This document shows positions 33,410 to 44,010 of a stretch of 64,000 bases of DNA, in pieces; positions within the stretch are counted from its first letter, which is position 1, and every line of letters starts with the position of its first letter. This DNA is from Dryococelus australis (taxonomy: Eukaryota; Arthropoda; Insecta; Phasmatodea; Phasmatidae). Where the stretch lies: positions 67,660,590-67,724,589 of the forward strand of contig CM057002.1 of assembly GCA_029891345.1 (NCBI GenBank), written 5' to 3'. The translations under genes were made by a program, and so were the position numbers. Below the pieces are notes generated by a model. It did no database searches. It had not been told where the DNA came from and saw nothing but the letters and a program-made list of their open reading frames with translations.

Positions 33410-34030
33410 GTTATAGAACCCAAAGACAGCACGTATAATTACACAATCACACATGCGCCTAAAAAGGACGGGATGTGGTGCTTTTGCGTAGATTTCAGGC
33501 CGCTCAAACAAGTAACTAAAAATTCATTGTCACCATTTATTAGTGTGAATGATGCTTTAAATTCGCTAGGACAAGCAAAAATAATGTCATCTCTTGATTT
33601 TAAAAGTGGTTACTGCCAAGTGCCTGTAAAAATGGAAGACTGCAAGAAAACAGCCATTACCGTGCTAGTTTTGCGCCATGCCCTTTGTACACCTAAGCTA
33701 TGTTCTAATCTATGATTGTGCGTGTGTTGGATGGATTAATAGGCGAGTACAATATGGTCTACCTGGACGATGTGATTGTGTGGTCCAACATGTGGGAAGA
33801 ACATTTACATCACCTATCAGTTGTGTTAGAACGATTAGCGATCAAAGTGTTGACGTGTGTGCTAGAAAATTGTCATAATGGGAAAATTAGCATTGACTTT
33901 TCAGGACCTGTAATCGACGCAGAAGATAACAAGCCAAACCCAGAACAGCTTAAATTAATTGCAGAGTATCCATGGCTTAAAACAAGAAAATCACTCTGCA
34001 AATTTTTTGGACTTAAACTGACCTAGGGAA
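33410..34030 (+). pseudogene. Gypsy copy 2: reverse transcriptase
   Basis: From about 33425 one frame reads YNYTITHAPKKDGMWCFCVD, then FRPLKQVT and MSSLDFKSGYCQVPV (33586-33630), the palm segment with the first catalytic Asp. After a frameshift near 33665 that destroys the MPFGL box, the next frame (33712-34026) has MVYLDDVIVWSNMWEEH, with the YLDD catalytic pair intact. The frame continues to CKFFGLKLT, the start of the connection domain. It closely matches the minus-strand copy. Confidence 0.88.
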
Positions 34031-34089
34031 CATATTCAAATATTTTCAGTAATCACAACACCGTTAACAAGTTTGTTTTCACTGCAGAC

Positions 34090-34600
34090 CCGTTTCCAGT
34101 GATTAGATGAGGCAGAAAAGTAATTCCAAGAAATCAAAAAAAAATTCGGCACATGTCCGACACTGGCGAGATACGACACGGGCAGACATTTGTATTTGCA
34201 GACAGATGCGAGCCAGGAAGGAAGAAGGTGCAGTGCTATACCAATTAGCTGACAGCGGGGAGAGGAATGTGATTGACTGCTAGAGCCAAGCTAGGCCCTA
34301 CAGAGCAGGGTACGATGTTAATGAGCGCGAGTGCCTCACTGTGGTATGGGCGATCAAGAAATATGGAGCATATCTGGAGTATCACGCTTCACTTTGCATA
34401 CCGATAACAGATGCTTACTGTGGCTACATAACATGCTCGAGGCACGAAGTAAATTAACTCGTTGGGCACTGCATTTGCAAGCATTTGATTTTTGTGTAGA
34501 ACATGTACCAGACAAGGATAATCAGTTAGCCGACACTATGTCACGCGTGCCAAATGAGCAGGATATTTTGCAAGACGAGGCTGAATGGGAAGAAATCCTT
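34090..34600 (+). pseudogene. Gypsy copy 2: RNase H domain
   Basis: LQTDASQEG-like sequence near 34198-34225, VNERECLTVVWAIKKY near 34320-34365 (across a frame change), then FTLHTDNRCLLWLHNMLEAR and LTRWALHLQAFDFCVEHV, ending NQLADTMSRVP (34530-34560). These cover the Asp, Glu and Asp active-site segments. The 142-codon frame (34331-34759) continues into the acidic spacer before integrase (DEAEWEEILPP). Confidence 0.85.
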
Positions 34601-34699
34601 CCACCAGGGGACAATGGAACTGTTTCTGAAAGTCACATACAGCAAGTGAGCGCCGATGAAAATGACGTGGTAGTATCGGAACTTTTCGAACAGGTGACA

Positions 34700-35720
34700 C
34701 CTCTCAGCACAAAATTCGGCAATGCGAACAAGGCATGGTTGACATCTGGTGTGTTATGAACGGCTGCTTAGAAACGTGCTCACTGGGAAATCCAGGGAAA
34801 TGGAGGGTGTGTGTTCCTATGTGTGCACGGGATAAGTTATTCGCCCATGTACACTTTGGCAACATAGCTGGACAACCCGGCATGGACCAGACTATACGGA
34901 ATATTATGGAGCATTTCTTTTGGCCAGGGCTAACAAAGCAAACACTTAGTTTGGCACAAAATGCAATAAGTGCAATTTGTCAAAGCTGCGACGATGGCAA
35001 GTAACAACAACAGCCTGCTGCCGAGGAACCCTTCAAACAGCGTGTCTCGACTTGATGGACCCTATCCGAATCAGCGAATGAAAAAGATTTAGTTGTATTG
35101 GACCGTAATTTTCCACAATGGTTAAGTCTTGCCATCAGCATCTTGTCGAAGGTTGGGCTTTCTCATAGAAAGTTACTCACTGACAATGGAACACAGTTTA
35201 CCGGGAAGCAGTGGCGAGAGCTGTGTACGAAGTGGGGAGTGAGACACATGACCACTGTGGTGTACCATCCCTGGGCCAACCCCACGGAGAGGCGAAACCC
35301 AAAATTGAAAGTTCAGTTGTGCCTCCACGTGGGCGAACACCATGCAAAATGGACAGAACATCATTTCGCTATCCTGTACACACTCTGCCGATGTGTCAAC
35401 CTCGCCACCGGCAGAACACGAGGTTTTGGTGGGCAGGAACCTGCGTCTGCCAGGAAAGAGTAACTGCTAGTGGCCAGACAGCAGTGATACACCCAGCAGT
35501 GTTGCCAACCGCCGAGCATGCAGGGGCATGAACAGCAAGTATGCGAACAACTTGCATGCAATGCAGCAAAGTGGCTGCCTTCCACAACAAGACCACCACC
35601 GGTGCCGCAGATCGGCCAGGAAGTATATGTCAAGACACATCCGAAATCCACTGCACACAAGGATTTTTGAGCAGGTGTCGCAGCGTTTAGGTTCTACCAC
35701 CTGCATGGCCCACATCATCA
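34700..35720 (+). pseudogene. Gypsy copy 2: integrase
   Basis: The zinc domain is visible as HVHFGNIAGQPGMDQTIRNI and EHFFWPGL (34851-34930), with later cysteines (NAISAICQSCDD). The core has CLDLMDP near 35050 in one frame, LLTDNGTQFTGKQWRELC (35180-35235) and NPTERRN (35280-35300), so the second Asp and the Glu of the DDE triad are seen in one frame and the first in another. A C-terminal domain segment reads IGQEVYVKTHPKSTAH (about 35610-35655). The catalytic core is retained here but deleted in copy 1. Confidence 0.8.
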
Positions 35721-36600
35721 GGTGAAGGGTGAGGGTGCATCGAGATGACATCCAGGTCACACCGGCTGTCGTCCACGATGAAGTTGGTCCCGTTGCCCTG
35801 GTCAGCCCCAGGACGGCGACGGTGCTGCTGAATTCGCCGAAGCAGCAAGATTGGAGGGAGGTGCAATGGCACTTCAGGATGAAGGGGCAGCTTCAACTCC
35901 ACTACAAACAATGCATCTGGGGGAACCACCTGGTGAGCCCCATGATGACCTCGTGGAGGACGAGCTCCCTGAGCAAGCGAGAGGAGGGGAGGTACACCTG
36001 TACCTCCAGCAGAGGGAGAAGGAGAAGAGGTAGAAGACTCGGCATTGCCTGGCATCACCACGCCCGACTGGGAGCGACGGAGCCCTTACCCAGGTGTCTT
36101 CAACTGCAAAGCATCAACAAGCGCTGTCGCTAGTGATATGGCACCTGTTCCTGTGGCAGCATCTCAGGAAAGGTTGCCAGCAGCAAGAACGCCAGCAAGT
36201 TGGCCAGAAATATCAACAGGAGAAGAGGAAGGAGCAGGAGGAAACTACACAGGAAGAGAGGAGGAGGATTGTTCGGGTCGCCTCCAGAGATCGTAGAAGG
36301 ACATAGGAATGCAGGAGAACTGCAGGAGGAAGAGGAACAGCAGGAACAGGCGAGGAGATACAAGTAGCAGCAGCAGCGATGGCAGGAGTGAGGGCAGCAG
36401 GTTCATCGCCTCACTCTGTCTCCGTAGGACAACACAGCAGATTCACCCACTGCAGCAGTGCTGTCAGTGTGGGTGAGCCTCTGCCACCCATGGCAGGCTG
36501 CAAGAACAACAGAGCACTGGGAGGAGAAACAGTGCAACAGGGAAGGGCCTACTTCCTGGACCCTCGGAGGACCCCGAGGACACCCAAGTGTTGCAGATAG
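35721..36600 (+). pseudogene. Gypsy copy 2: low-complexity C-terminal tail
   Basis: Several overlapping plus-strand frames, rich in Glu, Gln, Arg and Ala (for example EKRKEQEETTQEERRR near 36205-36290), follow integrase up to a stop near 36600. No domain is recognised. The position matches 15792-16480 of copy 1. Confidence 0.45.
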
Positions 36601-36656
36601 CGGCGTCGGCCCACAAACTGCTTCAGAAAGTGTTTTGTTGGGATTTTGATGACGGT

Positions 36657-36671
36657 GGGGGGGGGGGGAGG
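36657..36671 (+). other. Polypurine tract of Gypsy copy 2
   Basis: Twelve consecutive G followed by AGG lie directly before the 3' LTR (36673). A purine run here is the expected primer for plus-strand DNA synthesis. Confidence 0.75.
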
Positions 36672-36672
36672 T

Positions 36673-37075
36673 TAGACATGTGGCCCTCCCCGCCTTAGGC
36701 AGCGCTGCATGCAACCACACTCGACATCTGATAAGCAGTGATTGTGTGTTTAGTGATGTGTAGTGCAGTAATGTTACAAGTTAATGCCGGTGCAGGAAAG
36801 TGTGAGTGGTGCAGCACCACATCCACTGAGCAGCCCGGAGCAAGCACAGAATGATACACTACCACGTGTGGCATGCACAAAAGGGCTTTTGTAACATTTT
36901 AAATTGAATTCCTTGACACGGGAAAAGGACACGTGTGCAGGAATTAAGAATGCCATGCATAAAAACCCTTGTGCTGATGGTTGTTTTGTTTTTGTAATGT
37001 TGTGTTTTTGTAAATGTTGATTTTCACTACCACCAGTGTTTTCCCCAGGAATTGCATTGTCTTGGGAATGGCCAA
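36673..37075 (+). repeat. Gypsy copy 2: 3' LTR, shortened
   Basis: Aligns with 28885-29270 of the 5' LTR. Then, at CCAGTGTTTTCCCC (about 37033), it jumps to the CCAGGAATTGCATTGTCTTG block that matches 29578-29600 and 24680-24710. About 300 bp present in the 5' LTR are absent, and the rest of the LTR beyond about 37075 is also lost. There is no right-hand target-site duplication. Confidence 0.7.
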
Positions 37076-39049
37076 GATAAATGATGGTAAGATGTCAGAG
37101 TTAGTTTTTTTTTCGTTCTAAGTGGCTATTCTAAGATTAAAGAGAATGCACATGCAACATAAAGTTGGTAATAGGGTAAACCCACTAAATGGCTCGAATT
37201 ACTAATTATTTTGCTAAGTTTGTTAACAAGGAATACGTTGAAATTGAAGATTGAAAACCGACATGTGATTCAGATCAGAAAAAAAGATAATCGGGTTGGA
37301 AACTTAATTTTTTAGTGTGTTGATGATTCACAAATAAATAATTTGCAGGATAAGGCAAGTGCATACCAAATGTGAAAATGACTAGAAAATCTGTATGAGA
37401 AGAACGGATTGCCTGGGCAACTGTATTTGAAGAAGAAGTTACAGTTGATGCGTTGCGCCTCCAGAGCTTTTGGGATGTATTCGTGTCCTGCCTGAGAGCA
37501 GGTGGAGAACAAGAACTGGTGATGTGCTCGGTGCCACATTCGGTAGAGAGAACGATATTGAATGGGGTCATACGGCCGACGGCCTATAGCGACTCTGGAT
37601 ATGTGGTCAATATGAAGGAGAGCTAATTTAACTGTCAATTAAGTTATGTTGAATGTAAAATATTTCCTTTAGGGGGAAGCTGTCGGCCACTTCGCACACC
37701 TATATTATAACTGAATTTACTCTGCTTGAGGGAGGCAGGCCTCGTAAATACAAAACATACACTGAAAAACACTTTAAAGTTGATGCTGCTATGAGGGCGC
37801 AGTACCCGCTGAACATTGGAGAGTTAATAGAATGAAGTATGTCTAATTATGGTATGACTGTATTATTACCGCAAAGGTACAATGAAATGTCACTGCACAT
37901 GAAAATGCGTACCCTTGGTTAAGCGGACCCGGCACTCTGGACCTGCTGGTGGTCACTACTGTGGAAAGTAAGGTGTAGGCCTTAAGTTCGAGTTACTTAA
38001 AAACAAGTCTTCCGTGTGAAGTCCTGGTACGCTACTTCAGGAAGTAGAGAGACCTCCCCTCGGTTAACTAAAAGTACTTAAATGTTCTTGAGTTACGTTA
38101 ACTATTGTAATGAAAGAAAATGTAGCCTAGATTGAATTGTAGAAGGGGGTACGTAGATCTTACTGTCTGCCCTACTGGTTGTCTGGAATGCTGAAGTCTG
38201 ACTAACAACATGGCGTCGGCTTTGCCGTATGTCCGGCGAATCCGTAGCCAAAAATGAACACATGAAAAAATATAACTTAATAACTAACATGATAAATGAA
38301 AATGACATTGTACACTATTATGATTATTAAACTAAAACACATTGGTGACATATTTGTGAACATCGGCGCCCTAGATATGGCTAAGAATGTGACGTCACGA
38401 GTATGTCATCGCACCTGAAGGGTGATATGAAATATAATGATGCCTCAGGAGGCTGATTCTCGATAGATGATTACATGTACATTCTTATAATTAACATATT
38501 AAAATCGGCATGTATCGTAATGGTTATAATTACAGGGATGTGTATGGATGTGACGACACACAGATTTCTTCACTAGGGTTGGAGCTTTGCTCTGTCTTCT
38601 ATGATATGTTATCTACTCTCTATGCTGGAGTGGGCAGTTTCCCTAGTTAATTGTGGTGCAATCACTGCTAAAATTGCCTAAAAATGCTCCTATTAATTAA
38701 TGTGGCTAGGGAGCTATTCGCCACTTTACACTTCTTGCGGGAATGTGATTCCTCATCTTTTGACATTACTTGGAGCCACGCCACACTCTGGATTCGGCCA
38801 CGTAGCCCGTCGACATCGCGTACATCGGAAAGCTGTGGTAATAAGCGGTACTGCTTATCCCAGTGTTCCTTCCAATGGCTGTTGCATCTAACTGACGTGA
38901 CTTCATAGGAGACACTCATTTAGGTCACATATCCATTGATCACAAGAGTTACCTCTTGTGATGAATTTTAAATATTAAGACCTAGCGGCCATAAGTTACA
39001 AGGCTGCAAGAGAAGTGTAAACATCGTTCTTGTCGACCTGCACTGATCG
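37076..39049. other. No gene seen; short perfect hairpin near 38.95 kb
   Basis: One frame around 37735-37835 reads GGRPRKYKTYTEKHFKVDAA before a stop; the first part resembles an AT-hook (GRPRK), but it is too short to name. At 38939-38962 a perfect hairpin has arms ATCACAAGAG and CTCTTGTGAT with a 4-base loop. Otherwise nothing is supported. Confidence 0.4.
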
Positions 39050-39109
39050 AGACCGCGACTTAATGTCGATCGGTCGAGTGTTGCTGTGTGTTTAATGCAT
39101 CTGCGATGG

Positions 39110-39665
39110 AACAAACGTGCACAAGGGATACGTGGACGTCAGGAACACGCCACAGTCGATGACACTAAATGAAGGTGAAAGTGTAGATAATTTACACAGA
39201 CAATATGAAGTAGTCAGTCAGTTAAAATTTACTGTTGCTGAATTAAAGGACACTGATGCTATATACCATTTATTGTTGAGTTTACCCAAGTTATTTGATG
39301 TAGAGGTTACAGTCATTGGAAATATGCTAACAGAAACATTAACACTTAAATTACTGAAGTGCAAATCTACTAAGACTTATGTACAAAATGCAGTGGTGTC
39401 ATCAGCATTCTCATCAGAAACTCAAATTTTATGTTATGAGTGAGGCAAGAAAGGACATATTCGTCGAAACTGTAAGCAGCTACCCAGGAACAGCTTATGA
39501 GGTGCAACTCAGCAGGGTTACCATGAGGAGTTTCATGGATATAATCGACCTGGATGTTATTATGGAAATGTTCACCAGAGTGGACATTTCCAAGCTGTTG
39601 GTCGTCAGGAATGTCCATCTCAATATTACTCAACATTGGGTGAGCCAAAAACAAATATGTTGACA
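39110..39665 (+). pseudogene. Copia: Gag with broken zinc knuckle
   Basis: A frame of 108 codons (39117-39443) reads LNEGESVDNLHRQYEVVSQL and DAIYHLLLSLPKLFDVEV, the core of the UBN2/Copia Gag domain. It runs into CYE, a stop, GKKGHIRRNCKQ. That is a CCHC zinc knuckle C-x2-C-x4-H-x4-C whose second Cys codon is now TGA. The following stretch is Gly/Tyr/Asn-rich. Gag would form the particle and bind RNA. Confidence 0.82.
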
Positions 39666-39970
39666 TGGATTCTCAAGGCAAATGTCAAACTAGTAATCCT
39701 AATTGTAGCAAAATCTGTTATATAAGTGAAGTAGAAGCAGACAACAATAGTATTAGCAAAAATGCGTTTGTGAGTTTCTGTGTAGATTCAGGGTGTACAA
39801 ATCTTATGATAGGGTGGAATGATAGGATGGTATTTTCTGAGTTTTTAGAATTGAAAGAGCTAAACCCAATAGTGTGATTGAGGAAACAGGTGTAGGAAAT
39901 ATTGATGGATTTGTGGAAGTAGATGGTAAAAGAATCGAATGTACTGTAAAAAAAATGCATTTTATGTACT
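39665..39970 (+). pseudogene. Copia: aspartic protease
   Basis: The 70-codon frame at 39665 contains FVSFCVDSGCTNLMIG, the Copia protease active site. D-S-G (39785-39793) replaces the D-T-G of other retropepsins, which is usual for Copia (LDSGAT). The frame is lost near 39877 and the remaining fold is in another frame (EVDGKRIECTVKK, about 39915-39955). Confidence 0.78.
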
Positions 39971-40154
39971 AAACCTAAGAAAAAACTTGTTATCAGTGAA
40001 ATGTTTAGAAAATGCTAATATTAAGGCTGCTTTTCAGAATGGTAAGGCACAGTTGTACCTCCAGGGACACAAATTGGAAAGGCTGTTAGAAATAATTTAT
40101 ATGAGTTAAAAATTCATGTAAATTCAGCTAAAAGTTGTGGGACTAAAGTAGAGT

Positions 40155-40830
40155 GTGAAGAAAATAAGATATGGCGTAGAAGGTTAGGTCACCTAAACTA
40201 TTCTAAAATGAAAAAAATCAGTTACTCAAAACATGGTGGAAGGGATAAACAAGGAGCTTAATCTGAACAAAGTTGAATTCTGGGAGGAGTGTGTAGATGG
40301 AAAGCTAACAGGGCTACCATTTGGAAACAGAAAAAAAAAGTAACAGTGTGTTAGATATAGTTTATTCAGATGTGTGTGGTCCAATTTCACCTACTACAAA
40401 TGAGGGTCATAATTATTTTGTTACATTCATAGATGATTTTTCAAATATTGCAATGGTGTATCTGATTAAGTCAAAAGGAGAAGTTAAAGAATGTTTTCAA
40501 TATCATAATAATGTGACAGGCAATATGTTTGTGCAGTTTGTATCAAAGCTAAGATGCGACAATGGAGGAGAGTATGTTGCATAAGAATTGATTGATTTTT
40601 GTAGAAAGAAAAGCATAATTCTTGATTGCAGAGTGCCATATATGCGTGAACAAAATGACAAGGCAGAAAGGATGAATAGGAGTTTAGTCGAATGGGTACA
40701 TAGTATGATCATTGAATCTGGGGCACCTAAACAACTTTGGGGAGAAGCGGTCAGAACAGCAACATATATTGTAAATCGTTGTCCAACAGCACGTGTGGAA
40801 GGAGTCACGCCCACCGGCTGAAATTTGGTA
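40155..40830 (+). pseudogene. Copia: integrase
   Basis: IWRRRLGHLNYSKMKKI (about 40170-40220) is the GAG-pre-integrase zinc region. The core reads IVYSDVCGPISP (first Asp), FIDDFSNIAMVYLIKSKGE, LRCDNGGEYVA (second Asp, about 40557) followed by one stop, then NDKAERMNRSLVEW with the catalytic Glu and PKQLWGEAVRTATYIVNRCP. All three catalytic residues are present, but the stop at 40582 separates the second Asp from the Glu. Confidence 0.85.
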
Positions 40831-41174
40831 TGGGTGTAAGCCAAACATAAAAAATAATTTAGGGTTTTTGGATATGCATCATACAGCCATGCACCAATGG
40901 AGTTGCATACAAAGTTAGACAATAAGGCAGAAAAATGTATATTAGTGGGGTATTCTCAAAATTGTTATAGACTATTGAATCTTAAAAAGGGAAAATCATA
41001 GTGTCACATGATGTCATAGGTAATTTTATATTTTAAAGAAAGAAATGAAAGAAAACTTGTAGAATGTAAACAGGATGCTGGGGACTGTAGTGAACATGAA
41101 AATGTTAGTGTCAGTCCAGTAAATGTAAGTGAAGAAGAGAAACTGTATGAAGGGATCACAAACCTAGTGTAAGG

Positions 41175-42050
41175 TTGCCAAAAAGATTCGATGACTATGA
41201 AATTTACATGGCATATAATGTGATGAGTTTTTTAGAGAATGTTCCAAAGAACCATAATAATGTAGAAAAAAAGGTCGACAAGGAAATGTGGTTTCAAGCT
41301 ATGGATGGGGAAATTGAGTCTATTAAAAAAATAGAACTTGGGAGGAAGTAGAAAACCCAAAGGATGTAAAAGTTATTGATACAAAGTGGGTATACACATT
41401 GAAACCCGCAGAGGAGAATGTAAGTGACAGGTATAAAGCTAGACTAGTTGCAAGAAACTTTGCACATGAAGGAAATGTAGGTTTTATGATATATGCACTA
41501 GTAGCTAGAATGACTACCATAAGAGCATTGTTAACTGTTGGAAATCAGAAGTCTTATGATTTTGAGCAGTTGGATGTAATAACTGCATCTTTGAATCCAC
41601 CAGATTGTGTTAGTTGTAAGCCTAACTCTGTTCTTAAATTAAATAAGTCTTTGTATGGTCTCAAGCAGGCACCTAAGTGCTGGAATGACACGTTTAACAA
41701 GGTCATGTTAGAATTTTGTATTGTAAGGTCTGAAAACGATTGTTGTCTGTATACATTGATGAGTGGAGATGAAATTTTGTATTCACTGCTTTAAGTGGAT
41801 GACATTATTCTAACCAGTTCAAGCATTAATCTCATAAATTATGTTAAGTCTCAGCTAGCATCAAATTTTGAGGTTAAAGGAAAAGGAAATCTGTAACATA
41901 TGCTTGGGTTGGAGATAAGTCATGACAGGGAGAACAAAGTTTTTAAAACTAACCAAACAAAGTTCACTAAAGGAATTTTGAAAAAAAATTCGGATGTGAG
42001 AATTGTATATCATCACCAACACCAATTGACCCAAAGCTAAACATAAAACC
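41175..42050 (+). pseudogene. Copia: reverse transcriptase
   Basis: The frames read MDGEIESIKK, a shift at an A-run near 41330, then KVIDTKWVYTLKPAEENV and YKARLVARNFAHEG. Further on: FEQLDVITASLN, LKLNKSLYGLKQAPKCW, and a stop then VDDIILTSS near 41795. The YVDD box has lost its Tyr to TAA but keeps both Asp. The SLYGLKQA motif is typical of Copia RT. The downstream thumb contains another in-frame stop. Confidence 0.87.
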
Positions 42051-42169
42051 TTGAAAACATGAAAACGATGCAACGAAACCTTGTAGAGAACTGATAGGTT
42101 GTCTGATGTATCTGATGTTGGGTACCAGACCAGACACATGTTTTGCTGGAAATTAGTTCAGTAGAATAC

Positions 42170-42710
42170 TAGACCAAGCAACTGATGAGGCATGGTATCA
42201 ATTAAAAAGGGTCTTGATATATTTTACGGGAACCACATAAGTTGGATTGATGTACAGAGGAAACCGTTCTCCTGAACTTTCTTGTTTTGTTGATGCAGAT
42301 TGAGGAGGAGATGTAAATTATTGAAAATCAGTTTTAGGTTTTTGTGTAAGGTAAATGAAAATGTGGTCTCCTGCATGACAAGGAGACAGAATTGTGTAGC
42401 CTTGTCAACAACAGAGGCAGAACTCGTAGCATTAAGTACTGCAGCTTGTGAGTGTTTATGGTTGAAAAAGTTGTTGCCAGACTTAAATGTCAACGTAGAG
42501 AAGATTACGATGTATAATCATAATCAAGGTTGTATTACTGTAATTGAGAACCAAGAAAATATTCGAAGGGTAAAACACATTGCCTTGAAGTATAATTTTG
42601 TATGTGATAAAATTAAGAAATGTGAGATTGATGTACAATTTGTTGAAAGTGTAAGACAACATGCTGACATTTTGACAAAAGGTTTAACCAGAGATATGTG
42701 TTTCTGAAGA
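42170..42710 (+). pseudogene. Copia: RNase H
   Basis: SCFVDADWGG-like sequence with a stop (about 42275-42305) is followed by VVSCMTRRQNCVALSTTEAE and LVALSTAACECLWLKKLL. The last part reads IRRVKHIALKYNFVCDKI and VRQHADILTKGL, the end of Copia polyproteins. The Glu of STTEAE and the last Asp of HADILTK are retained. Confidence 0.87.
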
Positions 42711-42740
42711 AACTAGACTAGAGACTTTTGGCGAGGGAGG

Positions 42741-42985
42741 ATGTTAGGTTATGAAGGTCCCCAAAAGTGTAATGTTTGTTATATCTGTGATCCCTTCCTG
42801 TTTATGTTGATGCATATACGAAGGAGATGATGGAAATAATTTGAATGTTGTTATTACACATAAAATGTTGTCAATATTGCTGTTTAAGTCTAGTATCTTC
42901 TATGTAAATAAATGAAAGATAAAGAAAATAAAGAAGACATTAAACCATAACTTAGGAGCGAATATTTATTGCTCTCGCTGTGTTT
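42741..42985 (+). repeat. Copia 3' LTR
   Basis: It starts TGTTAGGTTATGAAGG directly after the purine-rich GGCGAGGGAGGA. The end is taken where Gypsy RT coding sequence begins. The last 80 bases (TTCTATGTAAATAAA to TTTATTGCTC) recur at 28803-28884. Confidence 0.65.
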
Positions 42986-43620
42986 AAAAGACAACACTTC
43001 TGCACAGCTTTGGCAAGTGTGATAAGTTCAGTAAAATTGACTTGAGCCAGGCATACCAGCAGGTGTTCCTGGATCAAAATTTAAGGAGATATGTTTTTAT
43101 TAGCACACACAAAGGGTTATTTCAGTATAGTCGAATTCCCTTTGGTGTTTCATCTGGGCCAGGTATATTCCAAAGACAGTTACTTGTGGATATAGAGGGT
43201 GGTGTTGTTTTTCTGGACGATATCCTAGTCACAGCTTATAATGATGAAAAACATTTGGAAAGACTCACCAAAGTGTTTGAAAGATTGCATACAGCAAACT
43301 TGTGATTACAACCAAATAATAAATGTAGTTTTATGTGGCATGCAGTGGGGTACGGTGGTTATGTATTTGATAAAAATGGTTCACACACAGCACACCAACA
43401 AAAGTTCAGGCTTTCTTGGAAGCATCAATACCTACAAATGTATATGAGTCAAGAGCATTTTTAGGTCTGATTAATTACTATGTAAGGTTAGTACCAAACC
43501 TCGCCAGCATTATACATTGATTATTTCAACTGTTACGAAAAGGTGCACCATGGAAAATGTCCAAAGACTGTTTGGAGGCTATTAAGCACATTAAAAAATT
43601 ACTGTACGAGCCGAAGTTTT
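42986..43620 (+). pseudogene. Gypsy lineage 2: reverse transcriptase (C-terminal two thirds)
   Basis: LLHSFGKCDKFSKIDLSQAY (from about 42998) opens the palm. IPFGVSSGPGIFQRQL and VVFLDDILVTAYNDEKHLERL follow (to 43305). The catalytic FLDD is intact. A stop after TANL then leads to NNKCSFMWHAVGYGGYVFDK (about 43315-43375), the thumb and connection region, with frameshifts. The finger domain is missing. Confidence 0.87.
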
Positions 43621-44010
43621 GGCATATTATGATCCTAGTTTAGGTTTGAAAGTTGCCTGTGATTCCTCACTCTATGGTGTTGGTGCAGTTTTGTCACAAG
43701 TTTACCTGGACAAAACAGAGTGACCAATTGTATTTGCATCACGTACTCTGACTAAGATTGAGGTAAAGTACTCACAGATTGAGAAGGAAATATTGGCACT
43801 GGTATTTGGTGTGATACATTTCTATCAGTATGGTACGAAATTTGTATTAGTTACTGATCACAAACCGTTGTTTTCAATATTTGACCCAAAGATAGGGATA
43901 CCAGTCATGGCTGCAGCACGACTACAGAGATATGCTGTGTTTCAGTCTAATTTTAATTTGGACGTTGTTTGTTAAGTCGCATTGGCATGGAAATGCAGAT
44001 GCTTTATCTC
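43620..44010 (+). pseudogene. Gypsy lineage 2: RNase H
   Basis: YYDPSLGLKVACDSSLYGVG (first Asp), VKYSQIEKEILALVFGVIHF (Glu), KFVLVTDHKPLFSIFDPK (second Asp) and AARLQRYAVFQSNFNLDVV follow in order. One stop lies after YLDKTE (about 43722) and the ADALSR end is frame-shifted near 43975. This is a standard Ty3/Gypsy RNase H. Confidence 0.87.

Larger units (their letters stand above)
28885..37075 (+). mobile_element. Gypsy-type LTR retrotransposon, copy 2 (plus strand, degenerate)
   Basis: A nearly complete but dead element of about 8.2 kb: 5' LTR (28885 to about 30290), leader, PHD-like finger (31165-31302), Gag (about 31580-32690), protease (32830-33115), RT (33410-34030), RNase H (34090-34560), integrase (34700-35700), long low-complexity C-terminus (to 36600), a G-rich polypurine tract (36657-36671) and a 3' LTR (36673-37075). 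The coding region has many stops and frameshifts. The two LTRs have diverged well beyond a recent insertion. Same family as the minus-strand copy at 15.8-21.2 kb. Confidence 0.88.
39050..42985 (+). mobile_element. Copia LTR retrotransposon, 5'-truncated and degenerate
   Basis: Gag, protease, integrase, RT and RNase H appear in the Copia order, with integrase before RT (the reverse of Gypsy). The pol part is followed by a purine-rich stretch and an LTR starting TGTTAGGTTATGAAGG at 42741. No 5' LTR is present, since the sequence before 39050 does not match 42741-42985. At least three stops and several frameshifts disable it. Its 3' LTR abuts a different Gypsy element starting near 42986. Confidence 0.88.

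Noticed and set aside
37735..37840. AT-hook protein fragment (GRPRKYKTYTEK)
   Set aside because: Only about 35 codons without a conserved partner motif or context.
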